In this document: positions 59,236-64,000 of the stretch, in pieces
How positions within the stretch are numbered: the stretch's first letter is position 1
Layout of the letters: the number at the start of each line of letters is the position of its first letter
Source of the DNA: Candidatus Siliceabacter maunaloa
Lineage (GTDB): Bacteria; Actinomycetota; Thermoleophilia; Solirubrobacterales; Solirubrobacteraceae
NCBI GenBank assembly: GCA_024330185.1
Contig: JANDLV010000001.1
Coordinates: 62,001-126,000 of the forward strand
Reading direction: 5' to 3'
DNA: 64,000 nt
Made by a program: the position numbers and the translations under genes
Notes under the pieces: generated by a model
What the model was told of the DNA's origin: nothing
The model's input: the letters and a program-made list of their open reading frames with translations, nothing else
Databases searched by the model: none

Positions 59236-59868
59236 GTGCGCCTCGTGTGCCTCTCCGATCAGCACGGGCACCTGCCCGACCTGCCGGAGGGCGACGTGCT
59301 GGTGCTGGGCGGCGACCTGTGCCCGATCGACGACCACGCGATCCCCGTGCAGGCCGCCTGGCTGGACGGGCCGTTCCGGTCGTGGCTGGAGGGCGCCGGC
59401 TTCGCGCACGTCGTGGGCATAGCGGGCAACCACGACTTCGTCTTCGAAGCCGGGCGGGAGCCGCGCGACCTTCCCTGGAACTACCTGCGCGACGGCGCCG
59501 TTGGCATCGCCGGCGTCAGCTTCTACGGCTTCCCCTGGACGCCGATCCTCGGGCCGTGGGCCTTCGAGGCCACCCCGGGCCAGATGCAGGAGCACCTCGC
59601 CCACCTGACCGCTGCGCCCGATGTGCTCGTCGCGCACGGACCGCCGGGCGGATGCCTGGATCGCACGTGGCGCGGCGAGCGGGTCGGCTCCCTGGAGGTG
59701 CGCGAGGCGGTCCTCCACCACGCCCCGCGCCTGGTGGTGAGCGGCCACATCCACGAGTCCCACGGGCGGGCGCGGCTGGGGTGCAGCGACGTCGTCAACG
59801 CCTCGCTGCTCAACGAGCGCTACGAGCCCGTCTTCGCCCCGGTCGTCATCGACCTGCCGGTGGAGTGA
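59236..59868 (+). CDS. Calcineurin-like metallophosphoesterase
   Basis: A 210-residue enzyme with the full metal-site set: SDQHG, LGGDLCP, GNHDF, VAHGPP and GHIHESHG, in that order. Resembles small phosphoesterases of unknown substrate. GTG 59236, 15 bases after the reductase gene. Confidence 0.88.
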   Translation: MRLVCLSDQHGHLPDLPEGDVLVLGGDLCPIDDHAIPVQAAWLDGPFRSWLEGAGFAHVVGIAGNHDFVFEAGREPRDLPWNYLRDGAVGIAGVSFYGFPWTPILGPWAFEATPGQMQEHLAHLTAAPDVLVAHGPPGGCLDRTWRGERVGSLEVREAVLHHAPRLVVSGHIHESHGRARLGCSDVVNASLLNERYEPVFAPVVIDLPVE

Positions 59869-59956
59869 GCCCGGGAAGGGCGAGCCCGAGCCCGAGCCCG
59901 TGCGGGGAGGAAGAGTGGCGGGCGGTCGACACGCGCCAACGGTATAGGGAGGCCTG

Positions 59957-60178
59957 TCAGGACCCCTCGCCCGCGGGGGCGCGCAGGCGCACGAACCACT
60001 CCACGGCGAAGAACAACCCGCTGAGCACCAGCGCCCACCAGCCCCAGCCGGCGATCGGGCGCGTGGCCACCAGGGCGACGATGAACACCACGAGGGCGAT
60101 GGTCGACAGCGCCTGCCAGGTCTTGTGGTTCGTGAGCACGTGCAGGGAGGGTACGTCGCGCGGCTCGCTGACGGACAA
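59957..60178 (-). CDS. Small two-helix membrane protein, TTG start
   Basis: A 73-residue protein: short charged head (SVSEPRDVPSLHVLTNHKTW), two hydrophobic helices (ALSTIALVVFIVALVATRP and WGWWALVLSGLFFAVEWFV), basic tail. TTG 60178 is the only sensible start after the upstream non-homologous frame. Function unknown. Divergent from the acyl-CoA dehydrogenase gene. Confidence 0.55.
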   Translation of the reverse strand: MSVSEPRDVPSLHVLTNHKTWQALSTIALVVFIVALVATRPIAGWGWWALVLSGLFFAVEWFVRLRAPAGEGS

Positions 60179-60182
60179 TGGA

Positions 60183-60199
60183 GGCACGCATCGCGTGCC
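60183..60199. promoter_or_regulatory. Perfect inverted repeat between divergent genes
   Basis: GGCACGC at 60183-60189 and GCGTGCC at 60193-60199 with ATC between, 19 bases before the dehydrogenase ATG and 5 bases from the TTG start on the other strand. A candidate operator for one or both genes. Confidence 0.45.
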
Positions 60200-60217
60200 G
60201 ACCACAGGAGCCCGCCC

Positions 60218-61462
60218 ATGACCACCACCGCGCCCGCCGGCCTGGACTTCAGCATCCCGCCCCACCTGCAGCCGATCCTCGAGCGCGTGCGCGCCTTCGT
60301 GACGCAGGACGCGCTGCCCGCCGAGCAGCGCATCGCCGACCCCGCCGACGTGCTGGCCTCCTGGGACGTCGTGGAGGCGCTGCGCGACCGCGCCCGCGAG
60401 CGCGGTATCTACACACCCCACCTGCCTGAGCAGTGGGGCGGCCTGGGCGTCGGCGTGCTGGGCATGGCGCTCATCTCCCAGGAGTGCGGCGCCAGCCCGC
60501 TGGCCTCGCTGGGCCTCAACGCGATGGCCCCCGACGAGGGCAACATGCACACGCTGCTCATCGCCGGCGACGAGGGGCAGCTCGAGACCTGGCTGCGCCC
60601 GCTGGCAGAGGGGCGCACCCGGTCGTGCTTCGCCATGACCGAGCCCGACGTGGCCAGCTCGGACCCGACCAACCTCGGGACCACGGCGGTGCGCGACGGC
60701 GACGAGTGGGTCCTCAACGGCCGCAAGTGGTGCATCACCGGCGCCGACGGGGCGGCTTTCGCCATCGTCGTGGCCAAGACCGACGACGACGCGACCAAGG
60801 GCCACCGCAACTACTCCCTGATCATCGTCCCCACCGACACGCCCGGGTGGCGCATCGTGCGCCACCCGCAGTGGCTGGGCTCCGACGTGCCCGGCGGCCA
60901 CCCCGAGATCGCGCTCCAGGACGTCCGTGTGCCGATCGGCAACCTGCTGGGCGGCGAGGGGGAGGGCTTCGCCATCGCCCAGCGCCGGCTGGCCGGCGGG
61001 CGCCTTGCCCACGCGATGCGCTGGATCGGGGTGGCCCAGCGGGCGCTGGACCTCAGTGCGAAGCGGTTGCTGGAGCGCAGGGCCTTCGGCAAGGAGCTGG
61101 CTCGCCACCAGGGCCTGCAGTTCATGCTCGCCGACAGCGCCATGGACCTATACGCCAGCAGGCTGATGGTCCTCCATACGGCCTGGAAGGTGGAGCACGG
61201 GATGCCCCACCGCCAGGAGGTCGCCATGACCAAGACCTTCGTCTCCGAGGCCTTCGGGCGCATCGCCGACCGCGCGGTGCAGATGCACGGCGCCGCCGGC
61301 ATCGCGATGGACCTGCCCATCGCCGGGATCTACGCCGACGCCCGCGCGGCGCGGATCTACGACGGCGCGAGCGAGGTGCACCGCATGGTCATGGCCCGCG
61401 AGGTGCTGAAGCTCGCGGCGGCCGGCGAGTCGACCCGGCAGGCCTGCGGCGACGTGGGCTGA
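60218..61462 (+). CDS. Acyl-CoA dehydrogenase
   Basis: A 414-residue flavoenzyme for the first step of fatty-acid beta-oxidation. FAD/substrate segments CFAMTEPDVASSDPTNL and WCITGADGAAFAIVVAKT; the C-terminal helix bundle has RRAFGKELARHQGLQFMLAD and the IYDGASEVHRMVMAREVLK end. The Asp/Glu at the base position (YDGASE) fits ACAD family 10/11-like members. ATG 60218 is preceded by ACAGGAG. Confidence 0.92.
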   Translation: MTTTAPAGLDFSIPPHLQPILERVRAFVTQDALPAEQRIADPADVLASWDVVEALRDRARERGIYTPHLPEQWGGLGVGVLGMALISQECGASPLASLGLNAMAPDEGNMHTLLIAGDEGQLETWLRPLAEGRTRSCFAMTEPDVASSDPTNLGTTAVRDGDEWVLNGRKWCITGADGAAFAIVVAKTDDDATKGHRNYSLIIVPTDTPGWRIVRHPQWLGSDVPGGHPEIALQDVRVPIGNLLGGEGEGFAIAQRRLAGGRLAHAMRWIGVAQRALDLSAKRLLERRAFGKELARHQGLQFMLADSAMDLYASRLMVLHTAWKVEHGMPHRQEVAMTKTFVSEAFGRIADRAVQMHGAAGIAMDLPIAGIYADARAARIYDGASEVHRMVMAREVLKLAAAGESTRQACGDVG

Positions 61463-61527
61463 GGGGCTGCGCAGGCCGGGCCCCCGCACCGCGGGTGCTC
61501 GATCGCGCGACGCGCTTCCCCGCGCAC

Positions 61528-62352
61528 TCAGCGGCGCGGGAGTCCGTGCCCACCCGCCCTGGGCAGCACGCGGGTGATCTGCAGCTCGGCCGGCGCGGGG
61601 ACCGCGTAACGCACGGTAGTTCCGGTATCGTCGCCCTCGTCGTCCTGCTCGTCCTCGTCGAGCGCGAAGTCCTCGTCGTCGAAGTCGTCGTCGAAGTCCT
61701 CGGCTTCGAGCTCGGCCTCATCGTCCGGGCCGACGTCGTCAGCGAGCGCGGCGTCCTCGTTGGGCCCGGGGACGGGGACCACCGACCCGGGGCCTGTCGT
61801 CTCGCCCTGGCTCTCCAGGGTCGGGTCCGCGCTCACGGCCTCCGTGCGAACCTCGGGCATGGGAAAGCGCCGGTCGGCGTCCTTGGCCAGCGCGGCCAGC
61901 TCCCCGGCGATGCGCTCCATCTCGCCCAGCAGCCGCGTGCGCTCGCGCCACAGGTGCTCGATCTCGGCGTCCAGCTCGCGCGCCCGGGCCTCGGCTGCCT
62001 CCTTTATGGTCGTCGCCTCGCGCTCGGCGCGGGCCAGGCGGTCGTCGGCCTGGGTCCGGGAGCGGGCGGTGATGTCCTCGGCCACCTCGGTGGCGCGCTG
62101 GAGCACCGCGCTGGTCTCCTCGCCCACGCGGGCCAGCGCGTCGCGCACGGCGCCGTCGGGGCGGCGCAGGGTCACCGCCTCGTCGACGAAGCCGCTCACC
62201 CGGGCGACGTAGGCGTCCACCGCATGACGCTCGTAGCCCCACACGCCGCTGGGGAACTCGACCCTGCGCAGGCCGGCGCCCGTGGCCTGCAGGTCGTTGG
62301 AGGGGCCGGCAGGCTCCGGCACGGAGTGCGCGGCGAACGTTTGAGATGCCAT
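61528..62352 (-). CDS. DivIVA-domain coiled-coil protein with acidic C terminus
   Basis: A 274-residue protein. FPSGVWGYERHAVDAYVARV (~33-52) resembles the DivIVA/Wag31 N-terminal membrane-binding element; residues ~75-165 are a charged coiled coil (AEREATTIKEAAEARARELDAEIEHLWRER...); residues ~215-250 are almost all Asp/Glu. Likely a scaffold at the cell pole or septum, which is inference from the family. ATG 62352. Confidence 0.72.
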   Translation of the reverse strand: MASQTFAAHSVPEPAGPSNDLQATGAGLRRVEFPSGVWGYERHAVDAYVARVSGFVDEAVTLRRPDGAVRDALARVGEETSAVLQRATEVAEDITARSRTQADDRLARAEREATTIKEAAEARARELDAEIEHLWRERTRLLGEMERIAGELAALAKDADRRFPMPEVRTEAVSADPTLESQGETTGPGSVVPVPGPNEDAALADDVGPDDEAELEAEDFDDDFDDEDFALDEDEQDDEGDDTGTTVRYAVPAPAELQITRVLPRAGGHGLPRR

Positions 62353-62429
62353 GCGGCGCCTGTTCGACGTCGACGCGCGGGTTCCTGAAAGGTCGCGTGC
62401 AGGACCGGGGCTAGCATCGCTCTCGTCGC

Positions 62430-63641
62430 GTGAGCCCTTCCCGCCTGCCCACCACACCGCAGGTCCGCAGGCGTCGCCTGACGCTCGCCGGCGCGGTCGT
62501 GGCCGTTTGCCTGGTCGGCGTCGTGCTCGGCGCGCGTGCGGGAGGGCCGCCGGCGACCGAGCCGGTGCCCGGCCAGGAAGCCGGTCCACCGGCGGCGCCG
62601 GCGCCCGCACCGCGCGCTGAGTCGCCCGGGGAGGCCGAGCCCCCGGCTGCCGTGGTGGACGAGCTCCCGCTCAAGCAGCAGCTCGGCCAGCTCGTCGTGC
62701 TGCGCTTCGCGGGCACAGAGCTGCCGGGCTACGTGGAGGACATCCTGGCCGACGGCTGGGCCGCCGGGGTCATCCTGTTCGCCGACAACCTCACCTCCCC
62801 CGACCAGGCCAAGGCGTTGGCTGCCGATATCCAGGAGGCCGCGGGCGGCGACGCGCTGATCATGACCGACCAGGAGGGCGGGCCCATCCGCAACCTCGAG
62901 TGGCTCGGGCCCCGTCGAGCGGCCCCCGGGCAGGGCGACCCCGCCGCTGTGCGCGCCGTCCACCGCGAGGCCGGCGCCGGCCTGCGCGACCACGGCATCA
63001 CGGTAGATCTCGCTCCCGTGGCCGACGTGCCGCTGGTCGACGGCTCTTTCATGGCCGGTCGGGCCTTCGCCGCCGATCCGCAGCAGGCGGCGGATCGCGT
63101 CGCCGCCGCCGTCGAGGGGCTCGACGAGAGCGACGTCGCCGCGACGCTCAAGCACTTCCCCGGCCTGGGCGGCGCCACGGTCAACACCGACGACGCCCCG
63201 GCCACCGTCGACCTCTCCGAGGGCGAGCTGACCGGCGCCGCCCTGGAACCCTTCCGCGCGGGCATCGAGGCGGGTGCCGGCCTGGTCATGCTGGGCAGCG
63301 CGCGCTACCCGGCGCTGGACGACGAGCGCATCGCAATGCTCTCCCCGGCCGTCGTCGACGGCCTGCTGCGTGACGAGCTGGGCTTCGACGGGGTGGCCAT
63401 CACCGACTCGCTGGAGGCCGACGCCGTCACCGACGTGGCCGAGGTTGACGACGCGGCCGTGCAGGTGATCGAGGCCGGCGGCGACATCGCGCTGACCACC
63501 GGCCGCGGCTCTTGGATCCGCGTCTTCCGCGCCTACGAGGCGCGGGTCGAGGCGTCGCCCGCCTTTCGCGAGCGGGTGCGCGAGTCGGCCACGCGGGTGC
63601 TCGAGCTCAAGCGCTCGCTCGGGCTCGACGCGCCTGGGTGA
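62430..63641 (+). CDS. Glycoside hydrolase family 3 (NagZ-like), altered catalytic loop
   Basis: A 403-residue exported protein: signal/anchor helix at ~18-36, Pro/Ala linker, then a TIM-barrel GH3 domain (VVLRFAGTELPG, DQEGGPIRNL, LAPVADVPLVDGSF, KHFPGLGGAT, VAITDSLEADAV). The nucleophile Asp (in ITDS) is kept, but the His of the usual KHFPGHGDT...DSH loop is replaced (KHFPGLGGATVNTDD). It may have lost N-acetylglucosaminidase activity or use another acid. GTG 62430. Confidence 0.83.
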   Translation: MSPSRLPTTPQVRRRRLTLAGAVVAVCLVGVVLGARAGGPPATEPVPGQEAGPPAAPAPAPRAESPGEAEPPAAVVDELPLKQQLGQLVVLRFAGTELPGYVEDILADGWAAGVILFADNLTSPDQAKALAADIQEAAGGDALIMTDQEGGPIRNLEWLGPRRAAPGQGDPAAVRAVHREAGAGLRDHGITVDLAPVADVPLVDGSFMAGRAFAADPQQAADRVAAAVEGLDESDVAATLKHFPGLGGATVNTDDAPATVDLSEGELTGAALEPFRAGIEAGAGLVMLGSARYPALDDERIAMLSPAVVDGLLRDELGFDGVAITDSLEADAVTDVAEVDDAAVQVIEAGGDIALTTGRGSWIRVFRAYEARVEASPAFRERVRESATRVLELKRSLGLDAPG

Positions 63642-63714
63642 AGTCGCACTCAGCGCACGGGGGACGCCTGTTCGACGCGAGTGTGAGCGCCGTCACGCCG
63701 GGTAGGGGTCGGCC

Positions 63715-64000
63715 ATGGCTGAAGATCCGACGCGCACGCAGCAGGCCCCCCACGAGCCCGCCGGCCGCGGGCGGGGTGAGGTCTACGAGGAGCAGCAGGT
63801 CGAGGCGGGGCCCTCCCGCCTCGAGCTGGCCGATCAGGCCCGCGGCAGCCGCAACTGGGCCTACGCCGCGGCCTTCCTGGGCATCCTCGCCGCCGGCCTG
63901 GCCGCGGTGGCCATCATCCTCGCCATGGACGACGAGGGCGGCGGCGGGCGGGAAGGCGCCTCCCGGAGCAGCGTGACCGAGCTGCGCGACGACGTCGAGG
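63715..64000 (+). CDS. Single-pass membrane protein, 3' end beyond window
   Basis: From ATG 63715 (GGTAGGGGT upstream) the frame is open to the window edge: a charged ~45-residue head (MAEDPTRTQQAPHEPAG...), one hydrophobic helix (NWAYAAAFLGILAAGLAAVAIILAM), a Gly-rich hinge and the start of an acidic, probably coiled-coil segment (SSVTELRDDVE). No family assignable from this part. Confidence 0.6.
   Translation, partial: MAEDPTRTQQAPHEPAGRGRGEVYEEQQVEAGPSRLELADQARGSRNWAYAAAFLGILAAGLAAVAIILAMDDEGGGGREGASRSSVTELRDDVE

Noticed and set aside
59878-59905. Coding or regulatory role for the GAGCCC repeat after the phosphoesterase gene
   Set aside because: Only about three short units, outside any supported gene; common low-complexity sequence at this GC content.

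Overview
The window is very GC-rich bacterial DNA with GTG starts, ATGA/GTGA gene overlaps, no CCA encoded on tRNAs, and a gene set (FAD-type ThyX-like protein, DUF6457, CDGSH plus HO-like iron enzyme, LPXTG surface protein, InhA-type FabI) that points to a Gram-positive actinobacterium. My best guess is Thermoleophilia/Solirubrobacterales. That assignment is inference from gene content, not from a marker search.

Layout. 1-5.7 kb: end of a DbpA-domain helicase, a zinc-ribbon membrane protein with a 30-bp minisatellite, cyclophilin, UppP (apparently starting at CTG), aldehyde dehydrogenase and CtaG. 5.7-7.2 kb: a small cassette of gene wreckage (5'-truncated TetR, VOC tail) plus a VapBC pair, bracketed by near-identical 31-bp direct repeats. 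7.2-15.9 kb: GT39 glycosyltransferase, SixA, a second VapBC, Fpg, GNAT, LPG-synthase-like membrane protein, a degenerate hydrolase, a methyltransferase and membrane proteins. 15.9-24.4 kb: acetyl-CoA synthetase with DUF6457, MobA (convergent across a perfect 22-bp-arm hairpin), MTQ2/HemK-like methyltransferase, YbdK-type ligase, HO-like iron enzyme convergent with a CDGSH protein, tandem ThyX-like protein, third VapBC (toxin apparently starting at CTG).

24.4-40.2 kb: a complete 14-gene complex I operon, nuoA to nuoN, transcribed leftward and closed by a small acidic protein gene. Most junctions overlap or are tight; the only real gap, between nuoB and nuoC, carries strong hairpins. 40.2-46.8 kb: small membrane protein, copper-ligand-less cupredoxin, cytochrome c lipoprotein (with an exact 53-bp tandem duplication between the last two), serS, hemolysin III protein and three tRNAs (two Ser, one Arg), then a Rieske/DUF2231 protein. 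This stretch is littered with decayed genes: a STAS remnant, a frameshifted GNAT fragment and a PAS-EAL pseudogene with deletions.

46.9-64 kb: LPFTG surface protein, AbrB-type membrane protein, a NarL-type two-component pair, then a type II fatty-acid operon fabD-fabH-fabG-acpP-fabF-accD-fabI-SDR reductase in which almost every junction overlaps. It is followed by a phosphoesterase, an acyl-CoA dehydrogenase, a DivIVA-like coiled coil, a GH3 protein and the start of a membrane protein cut by the window edge.

Acetyl-CoA synthetase, the fab/acc operon and acyl-CoA dehydrogenase handle acyl metabolism; Nuo, CtaG, cytochrome c and the Rieske protein are respiratory. I found no insertion sequence, prophage, CRISPR array or rRNA.
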